A stretch of 63,916 bases of DNA from Spizellomyces punctatus DAOM BR117 (Eukaryota; Chytridiomycota; Chytridiomycetes; Spizellomycetales; Spizellomycetaceae): contig NW_015971563.1 of the NCBI RefSeq assembly GCF_000182565.1, positions 5,453 through 69,368 of the forward strand. Reading direction: 5' to 3'. The notes under the pieces were generated by a model. The model did no database searches and was not told the DNA's origin. It saw only the letters and a list, made by a program, of their open reading frames with translations. Every line of letters starts with the position of its first letter. Position 1 is the stretch's first letter. The position numbers were made by a program, and so were the translations under genes. Below, piece after piece: positions 54,056 to 63,916 of this stretch.

Positions 54056-55058
54056 TCAATATAATCCTTTAAAGGCTGTAACGTAGATAAAGACGATCGA
54101 CAACAGGGCCAGAATGGTGCTCATAATCGTAAGTCCAAAACCAGCTCCAAGAGCCAGTTTTGAAAAGGTGACACCGTCAATACTTGAATCAGCCATATCT
54201 TGTTTGAACAACCCAAGCAGGATGATCGAAATAAGTTCAAAGATCACTAGTGGAAGGACGCCGCATAGGGAAATTGTGGGTAACAAGGTGAATAGGAGGG
54301 CGGCACCTGTAAAGAGACGCTTGACACCTACCGGTGGTGAGTCCAGACACTATGCAGATTTGAGCAAAAACTCGGCGAGATGTTTTCCAGTAAAACCCGT
54401 ATAGCACTGAACGATAGAATGAGAATCGTGGTCAGCGCCCGTTTGCAATGGACACAATGACTCGAAGTATTTGCTGATAACGGCTTCACTTACCCATGGC
54501 TGCGAAGCTGGCGATCACCGCAAGGGGCATGAGAACTATAAATGAATATGAGCATTGACGGTTGCAAGCAAAACAAAAATTGCAGAAGCTCACTTTCGGC
54601 TCCCAGTAGCTTTGCGCAAAACGAGTCAGAACTATTCCCGGAACAAACGTCTGCCACTTTAATGCATTGCCCTGCAATACAAAAGTCATAGAGCCCAATC
54701 TTGGCGGGGAGTGTCCGGTACCTGAAGCAATGAGAATGCACCAAATGCAGAACTATGTCATGCTTCCATTGTTTGATTGAGAACTACTTGAGCGCGCTTC
54801 ATACCGGCCGTTCACCCAATCGCCAAGCGCGGTGCCAACGATCGAAAAGATGGTAGTCAAGAAAAGACTGATGAAAATGGCCACACGCGGCCATGGAATA
54901 TCGCTTTGGGTCGAGCCAGGTTGTTGCTTGCCAGTATCCTGGACTACGGCCACGGGAGACTCCAGATGGTGATCCGCGACCTTTTGGGTTGGAACGGACG
55001 CCGGATCTGCATAGAAACCGTTGTTGGGAGGATGATTGTAAACCTGTTGTTGGGACAT
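54056..55058 (-). CDS. Claudin/SUR7-like four-transmembrane protein
   Basis: Five exons (55058-54805, 54721-54594, 54535-54494, 54416-54332 region with start near 54406, 54306-54056) give 249 residues in one frame. Four hydrophobic helices are seen: VAIFISLFLTTIFSIVG, LMPLAVIASFAAMGVLYG, AQICIVSGLTTGAALLF with TISLCGVLPLVIFELIS, and LTIMSTILALLSIVFIYV. The first extracellular loop carries GLYDFCIAGQCIKVADVC, comparable to the G-L-W...C...C loop of PMP22/claudin/SUR7 proteins. Such proteins organise plasma-membrane domains or cell-wall sensing in fungi. The N-terminal 70 residues are Q/P/N-rich and cytosolic. The start was chosen at MSQQQVYNHPPNN; an upstream in-frame ATG at 55154 lies in leader-like sequence. 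Membership is inferred from topology and cysteines only. Confidence 0.7.
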
Positions 55059-55973
55059 ATTGTGTCTCGCCGATGAATGAACGATAAGGAATAACGGTGG
55101 AGGCCTCAATCGGAGGGCCGGACTCCTCCGAACTACCTTAAATACTTTCGACAAAAAAAATCATCCTCCAGCGGCGATTTTGTGCAACTATGCTCGTATT
55201 CCACGGCAACCGGACTCAGCCATGTCCAAGACATAATCATGCGTGCTGCTGGGATCCCAGACACGTCTCTATGTACCTTCCTACTGCTTCTAAACCTGGT
55301 TTACCTGTATCTAAGCATCCTAGAACCAACCAAATTCCGGTGAGGGCAGGCACCAGTAGGTGGATGTCTATTTAAGTTTCAGTGGGTAGTAGTTACGCGG
55401 TTGACCAACCATAATATATTCCGTATGCATATATATCTAGTAGTAGTTAGCTTTATCCGGCCTGGTTGCTCCCAGACCCAAATGGTGCAATCGGTGACAT
55501 TCGTTATTGGCAGTACGCGTCGCGTTTTGCATATGGGGCATGCAGTAGCTCCATCAAACATGTAGAGTCATCCTCCAAAGTTGAAGGACATAGTTATGGT
55601 CATACTACAATGCTTTCTATCATTGATTCCATACATATTGGCTGAGCTCATTTCATATCAAGCTCACCAATTTCATCGTATCGAAACTTTTCGAAAAACA
55701 TTCATACGTCTCTATTTCAGACCATCCCTATCGTAAGACGAACCAGGAAATCTGGGCGGGTATGGTCCAATGCGTTCAATTTTGATTCAGCAATGTAGAG
55801 GCAGCCAGCGTATGCAACCAAAAACAGTAATCTTGTCTATTGCTTTCTGATAAGAGTACAGAGACAAGTGGTATTCGTACAGAATGCACAACTTTGCAGG
55901 TCCTAGAACGCTTTCTGCATTCCCTTTTCAACGTTCACAAATAGATACGCTTGTGCTTCAACTCTATTTCACG
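55059..55973. other. Intergenic, nothing recognised
   Basis: The stretch between the 3' end of the PAS gene and the start of the four-TM gene should contain the latter's promoter. Only short frames occur. Confidence 0.45.
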
Positions 55974-57380
55974 TCATAAACATCTAAATATCATTCCTCC
56001 AACCCGGCCCACAACCATTTTTGGTAAAATCATTACCCGCCATATAACCCACAAAGCAAATTGGACAATTTCGCCCGCAGCGGATGTCCACTTCTTGACA
56101 CTGTTACGCAGTGTAAGGAACCACTCGTCATGTGAGGGTGCTGCATCCGCTGCTGCCAGTTCGATGTCGATATCTTGCCCAGTATTGGCACGGACGACTT
56201 GAATGAGACAGAGTAAATTTCTTGTTCCTTCATCTTCTTCTTCATCAGGGTTGGTCGATGGACATGGGCCCACGGTAAAATGAACCCAAGTGGGCACAGG
56301 ATCTGATGATGTGTCCAGTTGAGAAGGCACCGCTGAGTCGAGGTATTTCGACGGCGATGGAGGAGGTGTAGGTAGAGGCGTGGACGGGTCGGCAATACTG
56401 GAGCTGCGGGAGGTAGATCGAGGACTTTGAGGGACTGAGGTTGCGGTGGAGAAAAGTGGAGGTTCAAGTGGGCTGGCAGAGGACGTGGCATCATGCGGAG
56501 AAACATTTTCAGGGGAGAATGTGGGAGATAGATGAGGTCGAAGTTCAGGTGCGAGGCCGATAGAGCGAGATCGGGCCCGTGCGGCCATGTACGCATTGAC
56601 TTGTTCAAAAACTTCATCCGCATTTGCTTCGTCCGTGATCGTTTCATCAGGATTAGATACCATCTCAAAATCTTGCTTTTCTTCTTCATCATCAGCGGGA
56701 ACTGCCACAGATCCCTCCCGCCCTTCGACAAGATCTCCATCTGCCCGCCCATCTTCTGTGCCTGACCAAGTCCAGCGAACCATAAACACAGCATAGCCAT
56801 ACGGTCTGCATGCCCGGCTCAACCCTCTGCATAGCTCCGCCACATCGTCCGGAGCCACAAAGCGCATTATGAAGCGATTCAAGAGGGACTCGGTATCATG
56901 TCCTAGAAACTGGGTCATGGGAAATGCTTGGACGATTCTACCGAAAGAGTTCAAGCGCAGCACAATAGTTTCCGTCGGTGGCGGGGTCTCTACGTTTCGC
57001 ACATTGGTATCCTCGGAATCCACCTCAATAGCTCGTGACAGGTCTCGCACATCCGTAATGTCTTCAAGAAACCAGACACTATACGCAATACCGTCTGTTT
57101 CGACTTGGTGCATGCACACCTGAATGAATCTGGTATCTTCTTCAGCGTCCTCCTCCGGTGCTAACACTCGCATCAATCTCACAGATCCAACATTGCGGTT
57201 CGGTACATCGGAAGAATCTGTGGCAACAAGTGTATTCCAGTCCCTGCCGACAATCGTTGAACCAGAAAAGAGACGTTCAGCAGAGGGCGACGCGGCAATG
57301 ACCTTATTCTCCAAGTCAGTGAGAACGATAGCGCTGCTCGAAACCGGACAAGAGGATATGAGGTGCGGAGACTCCTCCAT
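55974..57380 (-). CDS. PAS-domain protein with C-terminal hydrophobic anchor
   Basis: Single exon, 468 residues from MEESPHLISSCPVSSSAIVL. A PAS domain covers residues about 10-110 (SSAIVLTDLENKVIAASPSA, then the VWFLEDITDV end strand). A second, shorter PAS-like unit lies at about 135-205 (ETIVLRLNSFGRIVQAFPMT, FVAPDDVAELCRGLSRA). The middle 230-350 is acidic, then S/P-rich and probably disordered. The C-terminus has LIQVVRANTG and ends in a tryptophan-rich hydrophobic segment (VQFALWVIWRVMILPKMVVG), likely a membrane anchor. PAS domains sense small molecules, redox or light, or mediate dimerisation; there is no kinase or DNA-binding domain here, so it may be an adaptor. I chose this methionine because the upstream extension overlaps what looks like promoter sequence. 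Confidence 0.75.
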   Translation of the reverse strand: MEESPHLISSCPVSSSAIVLTDLENKVIAASPSAERLFSGSTIVGRDWNTLVATDSSDVPNRNVGSVRLMRVLAPEEDAEEDTRFIQVCMHQVETDGIAYSVWFLEDITDVRDLSRAIEVDSEDTNVRNVETPPPTETIVLRLNSFGRIVQAFPMTQFLGHDTESLLNRFIMRFVAPDDVAELCRGLSRACRPYGYAVFMVRWTWSGTEDGRADGDLVEGREGSVAVPADDEEEKQDFEMVSNPDETITDEANADEVFEQVNAYMAARARSRSIGLAPELRPHLSPTFSPENVSPHDATSSASPLEPPLFSTATSVPQSPRSTSRSSSIADPSTPLPTPPPSPSKYLDSAVPSQLDTSSDPVPTWVHFTVGPCPSTNPDEEEDEGTRNLLCLIQVVRANTGQDIDIELAAADAAPSHDEWFLTLRNSVKKWTSAAGEIVQFALWVIWRVMILPKMVVGRVGGMIFRCL

Positions 57381-57880
57381 GAGCAAAAAATTGTAGTGTG
57401 AGCGGTGCAGAGTGCGGGGATTTGCGCGTTGAACGTCGCGAGAACGAGACTGCCCAGCCGAAGGGGGGAATAAGGTCAGCACACCCAATGTCCAGAACTG
57501 TCGGCCACACGAGAGCCACACACCTGCCACAAACTAAGCACAACCGAAATCAAGAACGTCATCGGCGAAATTAAAAGAAAAGTTTAATTTGGACACGTTT
57601 TTGTGGATCTGTTTTGCATCACGTGGGGTTGTTGGACAGTTTGTCCATTTATGGAAAGTTTATGGATGATGTCATCAATATGCTAACCAGCTGTGCCACA
57701 CTTAACCGCCGGAACACATTCTGACCCGACAATGTGGAATTAACGGGTGATCCGCCGGCCAATTCCACAGGCTCTTACCGCGTTTGTTTAATGAAATTAG
57801 GAGGGAAATGATCGAGTCTCTCAAAACCTGGCTGCTCTGCTCTGGCTGTTGCTTCAATTCGTTGAACGCATTTACACCAG
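57381..57880. promoter_or_regulatory. Divergent promoter region, PAS and oxygenase genes
   Basis: This interval of about 500 bp lies between two divergently oriented gene starts, so it should carry both promoters. I see no specific box. Confidence 0.4.
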
Positions 57881-59520
57881 ATGCTCTCAAGTTCCCTGCC
57901 GGCTATTCGACTTTGCATCCTAGGTGCACGTAGCGTTACGTCGTCCTCTCGCTGTTGCGCCGCAGCACTATCTTCTTTCGGACGTTCATCCCTTGCAGGC
58001 ACCTTTCCCACCTCCTCACCCAGCCTCATGCAATCGACCAGGACGGCTGCGAATGTTGCAACTGTTGAGTCGTTTTCAAAAGAACAGTTGCACCCCCGTT
58101 CTCTAAAGTCCTCTGAACCGCCGACAGTTCCTACAATTGACTTTGGTTCATTTAATAATGTGACTGGTGAAGGTGCAAAACACGTCGCTGACCAAATTCT
58201 GAAAGCCGCCCTGGATACAGGTATTGCTCTCCATTTGCTAGGTCCCTTGGTGCGCGCTGCTTTCTGAATCACGCTTGTACTGGGACAGGCTTCTTCTACC
58301 TCTCCAATCACGGGGTTCCTCAAAAAGACATTGACGATATGTTTGAACTGGTAAGTTATTATATTACCGTCCACCGCCAAATGGTTTATGGTTAATTTTG
58401 GCCGCCTGCATCGTAGACGAAGAGATTTTTTGCAAAAGGGAGTGCCCATAATGCCAAATATCCGTACAACCCAGAAATAAACTCTGGCTATCTTGGAATC
58501 GCAACAGAAAGGTACGCTCCTGGACTAATGCATACGTAGCAATAGTGAAAACTCATAGATAATTCTATGTTCCACAGACTGAATCCAAATTCAGACGAAC
58601 AGGAGTACAAAGAGGCAGTAAACATCCCGAAATTGAATGGCCGTACCGCTCGTAAAGAGGACTTTGCTCCTGAATTAGCGAACAATTGGGAGCTGCTGAC
58701 GCGGTTTCATCGAGTAAGAAACTCCAAACCATCAAATATAACTGGATCTAGTTCTCTTACGCATTTTATATGTTGCATAGTCTGCTCACGACTGCCTTCT
58801 CCGCGTATTACGTGCATTTGGAATGGGGCTTCAAATTCCAGAGTCTGCTGGCGGCCTCGACTATTTTACATCCTGCCATCGTTACGAAGAATCGAGTGCT
58901 GATATCCTGCGAATCTTGTGGTACCCCGCTATACCCGCGGACAGAAGCACAAAATGGACGCGAGCTGCTGCGTAAGGCTTTGGATCATAAACAATGGTTT
59001 CGCCACTACTGACTTGATACCGCAACGCTAGCCATAGCGATTACGGCAGCCTTACCTTATTATTCCAAGACTCAACTGGGGGGCTGGAGGCCCTTTTGCG
59101 GAGTGGGAACCATGAACCGAAATGGATACCGCTCCCTCCACGCCCAGGAACCATTGTTGTAAACACGGGAGATCTGATGGAATTCTGGACTGAGGGACTT
59201 GTAAAGTCAACAGCTCACCGAGTAGTGTTCCCGGATGGCCCTGCAGCCCATCAGGACAGGTCAGCACAGGTTTGAGATTTCCTTGTCAGCGCATAGAGCA
59301 TACTAACGTGGCTCTTAGGTACACAATCGCCTACTTTGGGCAGCCCGAAGACTCTACACCACTGACTACAATTCCCAGCGAAATTGTCAAAAGCAAAGTC
59401 CTTCAGGATGCCAAAACTGGGAATGGCGAAGCACTGTTCCGTGGCCCAACGTCCATGTCTCAGGAGAGGGCAATGACTGCTCTGGAACATTTGAGAATGA
59501 GGTTGAGCGAAATTCATTAA
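57881..59520 (+). CDS. 2-oxoglutarate/Fe(II) oxygenase, isopenicillin-N-synthase fold
   Basis: Seven exons (57881-58220, 58289-58350, 58417-58511, 58578-58713, 58781-58971, 59032-59259, 59319-59520) join in frame to 417 residues. The DIOX_N part reads VPTIDFGSF, then GFFYLSNHGVPQKDIDDMFE. The catalytic domain has HSDYGSLTLLFQDSTGGLE, giving the first two iron ligands (H-x-D; assembled across intron 5), then the distal histidine in STAHRVVF and the 2-oxoglutarate-binding arginine in RYTIAYF (usual family form R-x-S, here R-Y-T). All four key residues are present, so it should be active, oxidising an unknown small molecule. The first 60 residues are rich in S, R and A and could target mitochondria. 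The family includes fungal secondary-metabolism and gibberellin-type oxygenases; no biosynthetic cluster is visible around it. Confidence 0.92.
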
Positions 59521-59779
59521 GTGGCCCGTAGGCTCTACTGCGGGATGGACATTTATTTTGATTTTTTGTCGAATATTTGGCTGCATTGCGGTTCTGCAGT
59601 CGGTGTAGTTTAGCTTAGTTTTATATGTATAGTCAAAATGGTGCAAGCTGTAAAGTTATTAGAATTGATATGATGTGCAATGAGATACCTCACAAGATAA
59701 TGGTAATTTTGGCACCGCCGGCAATTCCTATGCTTTTCGATCTTGGAAAGCACAAGCAAAAACTTCTCCGATTTACTCT
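59521..59779. other. AT-rich 3' flank of the oxygenase gene
   Basis: I see no gene here. It should hold the 3' UTR of the oxygenase and, if the next entry is real, the promoter of the mini-gene. Confidence 0.4.
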
Positions 59780-60304
59780 ATGGACCGCCTGCGTGTGACT
59801 TCATCTCGGCCGACATTATTCTTTGAGCACCTGCTGAACTCTACGGCACAGCTGTCTCATTCAGGTTTGTATGGACATCTAAGGGGCTCTTGTGGTGCGA
59901 CGCAATTGCTCATACCTATATCCCCGGCAGCTTGCAACCAAATGTATCGCAGTGAACGGCAACAGCCCGTGTTCAGCTCGAATCTTGCAAAATTCCTACA
60001 CAGCCTGCAAATGCAAGTGATACACCTTCTACCGCATTACTTTTGCAGTTGCCCAGTTTTTTTTTTTTTGTTTTTTAAATAGGCATTGTTCACTGGCTTA
60101 AGAAAGCAGCACCGGCTATTTCTGCTATGGAAACTGCTACAGTTGTAAGTCATTGGATCCTTCTCAAGTACTCATGTACGCCATCGAGTCTCGTTCTGAG
60201 AACTCATTTATCACATTTCATCCTGCTAGTAGTAGGCAGTAATGAAGTTCGGTCATGCATGTATGATGCTACCGCTGACGGCGTTGTTCACGTATGGTTT
60301 ATGA
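59780..60304 (+). CDS. Candidate three-exon micro-protein (71 residues)
   Basis: Exons 59780-59864, 60083-60144 and 60236-60304 join in frame. The second acceptor follows an unusually long T tract (about 60058-60076) ending in AAATAG, and the second donor is a consensus GTAAGT. The product begins MDRLRVTSSRPTLFF, passes HWLKKAAPAISAMETATV and ends in hydrophobic CMMLPLTALFTYGL. It might be a small mitochondrial or membrane protein. I recognise no family, and an alternative reading of exon 3 is possible. Support is splice grammar alone. Confidence 0.35.
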
Positions 60305-60699
60305 AGGAACAGCTCCTTCCAGTTGTGAAAGATCCAAAGAATGTCAATGGCAACTGCCTAACCCCATATCCTGCATTCACCCCAAGTGAAATTCTCCTCA
60401 CTCTGATCTGATCATTGCGGTCACATTTATTCATGTTTCTATAGGAAATGCTGCGTTGACATGCTCCCAAGTATGTGTATGCCCCTTCCTTGTTCAATTT
60501 CCTGACATGCTCCAAAGTATATATGTGCCAACCGCAATTCCGTCAACTGCTATCTCTGCGCCTCTTGAGTAGGCACGGATATCGCCCCCATCCGCTGTCC
60601 TGACCGAACTGATTCGTGGCAGCGTTGATACTCTGCTCGAGAAACATCGCTTGTGGTCTTCTAATGGCCAATGCCCCGGTCATTCTTGCTGGTGGATAT

Positions 60700-61290
60700 A
60701 TCGTGCCCGGGCAGCATGAACCAACGAAAGAAAGGAAAAGAAGGTGGTAAGTGTACGTCCAAACATAGAGTTGATGTGGATGCACCCCAATTGACACTAC
60801 TAAGTGCTGCCTCTTTTGCACGTATTCACATGGACTATTCGGCCACGGCGCGTTAGAATCGTAAAGGGATAAGGCTGCCTGCTCCTGCTTAGCGCCGACC
60901 GAAGTCAGAAACCGGATCGGTGTAGGGACCAGCGAAGATTCAGCAATCACCGCCAGTCCAGCCTCCGAACTGGTGCAGAACACTCTCTTTCCAACCAACC
61001 CATTTGGAATGGAAGAAAAAGAGCGGCTGGGTCGCGGTCAAGCGCGCACAGGGTCTACCGAAAGGTAGACCTAAAGTTGAACCCATTGCACGGTTATCGT
61101 GCGGCTTGAGGGATCCCTCCTCTCCCCACAGCAACGTCGAATGATTTGGAAACCATGAAAACTCACCTTACTGTTTCGTTGCTTGACGCGACGGAGAGCG
61201 GATGCGCGAGCCAGGTGTGCCGGGGCAGGAAGCGAGAGCCAGGTCAGACAGCAGACGATGAGGCCGCTTTGGCTGAGGAAGTTCGGGAAA
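60700..61290 (-). repeat. Dispersed repeat family, copy 4 (reverse)
   Basis: A reverse-orientation partial copy with the same landmarks: GCGCCGACCGAAGTCAGAAA (about 60891), CCATTTGGAATGGAAGAAAA (about 61000) and CCTCTCCCCACAGCAACGTC (about 61118). It is closest to copy 3 at 27.0-27.5 kb. No intact gene was found. Confidence 0.8.
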
Positions 61291-61299
61291 ATGTGTGCA

Positions 61300-61900
61300 A
61301 GACTCGCCGAAAACGAACGCCAAATTGGACGTAGACGGGCAGTATGAACAGTCCGAGAAAGAAACAAAAAAAGATGATCAGCATACATCCGAAAAGTATG
61401 TTCATGCACCCCATTTGACTACTATAGAAGTTGCTGCCTCTTTTGCACGGAAAAATGTCAAATCATTGACCCGCTAGACGATTCGTCTAGGGACGCGTTA
61501 GAATCGTAAAGGGATAAGGTTGCCAGCTCCTGCTTACGCCGACCGAAGTCAGAAACCGGATCGGTGTAGGGACCAGCGAAGATTCAGCAATCGCCGCCAG
61601 TCCAGCCTCCGACTGGGTGCAGAATACTCTCTTTCAAACCGACCCATTTGGAATGGAAGAAAAAGAGCGCTGGGTCCGGTAAGACGCGCACAGGGTCGAC
61701 CGAAAGGTAGACCAAAAATGAACCCATTGCCCGGTTATCGTGCGGCCTCAGGGATCCCTCCTCTCCCCACAGCAACGTCGAAATGATTTGGGAACGATGA
61801 AACTCATCTTACCGTTTCTTTGACGCGAAGGTCGCTCTTTGGGGGAGCGGCGATGAGGTTGGGAGGAAAACGGGAAACGCGTTGAGAGGAGAGGCCTTAA
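61300..61900 (-). repeat. Dispersed repeat family, copy 5 (reverse)
   Basis: A second reverse copy lies in tandem with copy 4 and shares GCCGACCGAAGTCAGAAACC (about 61539), CCCATTTGGAATGGAAGAAA (about 61643) and CCTCTCCCCACAGCAACGTC (about 61757). It carries an extra insertion near 61455-61490. Beyond it, 61930-62040 holds pieces of the palindromic element's flank (GGCACAGTCATG twice, GTTGGGATAAATGA). Confidence 0.8.
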
Positions 61901-62039
61901 ATACTGCGCAAAACCCCCTTGATGGAACGGCACAGTCATGAAATGTGATCATGTAACCAAAAGAAGATTTATGAAATTGTTACGGCACAGTCATGCCGAA
62001 GAGACTTGGTCACGTGTGTGTCATATAACCTAGTTGGGA

Positions 62040-63628
62040 TAAATGATATTGATTTCATTCCATTTGCGAGCGCAAAAATCACGATCGCACTGAATGCTAT
62101 GCCTTGGAAGAGCGGTATCTAGTGGTTCTTACCAATACCATCAGGTGCCATTTCTATCACAAGCAATTGATCAGATTGTATTTTAGAAGCGAGGAATAGG
62201 ATAGCAATGGACAAGTTCCTCCACCGGCCATTGAGACAAAGTATGAGACGTATAGCAAGAGTCTAACATACCGTTCCGTTTTCGAATTATGCGGGGATTA
62301 TTAGACATATGTGGTATTCGCAGCCGCAAAGTTCAAGTAACTTTTACAAAGATGGTATTTGAAATGAACGTATGCTACGGCAAGAGTACATTCGTGCAGG
62401 ATGTTTCCACAAGGACACCGTCGCTGCGCGTGCATGCTCAAAACAGTGCAGCACGCGGAGATAGGACTGAGGTTCGTGCAGGTAGGACAGCTGACATTTT
62501 CCAGTGTCAAGTGGCATGGTTGATACAGAAATGTTTCCTCATGGATTGATGGTAGCCTGCCAAATGCGCTCTCTCGGGACGTTAACATTTCAGCATAATT
62601 TCTGGCCGCATAGGGTTCCTTTAGTCTGCAAGGATGAAACCATAAGAAGCAATTCACCATTAAGTCATAGGAATATCTGCAATAAAGCTGCTAGTCATGG
62701 GCTTGCGAAATGGGACGATAGAATGTCGGCATAATCGCCCAGGTCTCGCTATGTAATTAGAACTACGACCCTTGATATGGAGATGAGCCAGCATAGTCCA
62801 CAGGATCTAGTCACTAATAGGCATTCCCAGCCTCTTGTACAGCGTTGAGTTCGAGGCAAACTCATCAGCAAATTTGATATGGACATGTATGGCCTGGCAT
62901 GTTCTCATTATCCACAATTCACTACATTGGCTCGGAGGATAGATAGAGAGGGTCACGCTGTCGAACGATATGGTCCACATAAGAGCAGGCTATTACAACA
63001 TCAGAGCCTGGTATCTCGGTGGGTGGGAGAGACAGTCGATAGTTGTAGGAGGGTTTTGGACTTGGAAATACACTGATTCATGATCGGTCGTAAACGCCAT
63101 GGAGTTATTCTGATTAAATCTACTGAACAAAGTCAAAGTAAAAACAAACTGGCAAAACTGATGGAAACATCGTTCAATTACAGCCAAAATTCGATCACGA
63201 TATCTTGAGACAAAACATTGCTAATCCCATGTGGTCTGTTGGTCGGAATCAGAAATGTGATCGCAAACTCTAAGATAGGTACCTGCGAAAAATGAAGTTT
63301 GACCAAACTGTTGACATTGTGAAAAAATGGGTGAGCCACGGATTTTCAGTAGGTTGATCAGAATGGACGTTGGTTACAGAGTTTATTCCTAGAGACCAGG
63401 AAAGCGACCAGGAAAGCGACTTAGGCAGGAGGAAGAATCATCGTCTTATTACTATTTCCACTGCATCAAGGAGACAGGCATCAACAAGTTGAAATACAAG
63501 AGCAATCTTCCCCTCCCATAGATTCCCGTATATAACGTTGATATGGTGCCCTCTGACCAAAGATCAGTATGGCCATGCCGACTTTGGTAATGATGACAGG
63601 CGCCAGAAGTTTCAAATCAAGGAGACAT
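62040..63628. other. Intergenic, nothing recognised
   Basis: Short open frames occur on both strands (for example 62289-62549 and 62301-62660) but overlap each other and match no family. An 11-bp duplication (CAGGAAAGCGA, twice near 63397-63420) is the only repeat I notice. Confidence 0.4.
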
Positions 63629-63883
63629 TTAAGCCAAGGCACTGGCCACGATGACTGGAGGAGTGGTAACCGGAGGCTTTGTGGAAGAGGTAGCGCTCTT
63701 GGAAGGACTTTGTTTCAACACTTCCTCGACAGTAACGCCAAGCTTCAGGAGACACCAGGTCTCAAAGCATATGGAAAAGATCCTCACATAGGCATCGATG
63801 GGTGTGAAAGTGGTCCGAAGACTGGTGATTTTTAAAGCTGTATCGGCTATTTTTCGAAAAGGATACGTGAGTGTAAACAGCAA
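63629..63883 (-). CDS. Possible 3' end of a gene leaving the window
   Basis: A minus-strand frame ends at 63629 and stays open to about 63883. It encodes TYPFRKIADTALKITSLRTT, FTPIDAYVRIFSICFETWCL and LLKLGVTVEEVLKQ, then a T/P/S-rich tail. The amphipathic, cysteine-containing middle looks like coding sequence. No start is evident and the rest would lie beyond the window edge. No family is recognised. Confidence 0.3.
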   Translation of the reverse strand: MLFTLTYPFRKIADTALKITSLRTTFTPIDAYVRIFSICFETWCLLKLGVTVEEVLKQSPSKSATSSTKPPVTTPPVIVASALA

Positions 63884-63916
63884 TCAACGCAGAAAGGTAT
63901 CTCACTCACTGAGTTG

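Noticed and set aside
1-63916. CRISPR arrays, bacterial operons, phage or plasmid genes
   Set aside because: There are no spaced repeats of suitable size, no Shine-Dalgarno-led gene strings and no such proteins; the gene structure is eukaryotic throughout.

Overview
The window looks like nuclear DNA of a flagellated (zoosporic, chytrid-like) fungus. Genes carry many short introns (mostly 58-83 nt, GT-AG), there are fungal-type tRNAs, and a complete axonemal inner-arm dynein heavy chain occupies about 13.5 kb. That dynein implies a motile flagellum, which most terrestrial fungi have lost. The species cannot be told from the sequence.

Layout. 1-4.1 kb: a doubtful two-exon gene, then a seven-exon, serine-rich gene of unknown function on the minus strand (2157-4093). 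4.86 kb: tRNA-Pro. 5-8.2 kb: repeat debris and two broken pieces of a DEAD-box helicase. 8.5-10.3 kb: an indoleamine 2,3-dioxygenase-like heme enzyme. 10.9-12.2 kb: a seven-transmembrane protein with a 13-nt microexon. 12.8-19.6 kb: a DOCK-family Rho/Rac GEF with SH3, DHR-1 and DHR-2. 19.7-24.3 kb: repeats. 24.4-25.8 kb: a secreted pepsin-like protease. 25.9-29.3 kb: an orphan gene family, a large palindrome, another repeat copy and a minisatellite. 29.3-42.8 kb: the dynein. 43.2-44.0 kb: a DUF4112 protein. 44.0-48.2 kb: a SpoIIIAA/Ycf45-type P-loop ATPase preceded by its own rearranged, decayed duplicate. 49.4 kb: an intron-containing tRNA-Asn. 50.4-59.5 kb: a GNAT acetyltransferase, a BTB/zinc-ribbon protein, a claudin/SUR7-like four-TM protein, a PAS protein and a 2-oxoglutarate oxygenase. 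59.6-63.9 kb: mostly repeats, with one possible mini-gene and the tail of a gene that leaves the window.

The genes do not form a pathway; they are ordinary eukaryotic neighbours, each with its own promoter. The most unusual locus is 44.0-48.2 kb. An ATPase core best known from bacteria and plastids sits behind a possible LOTUS-like N-terminus. Its dead sister copy holds an inverted piece of the gene between inverted repeats, plus a zinc-ribbon module that reappears in the BTB protein at 52 kb. The repeats at 6-7.5, 21.6-24.3, 27-28.5 and 60.7-61.9 kb are copies of one unclassified dispersed family.

All splice models were derived by hand from reading frame and GT-AG signals and have no transcript support.
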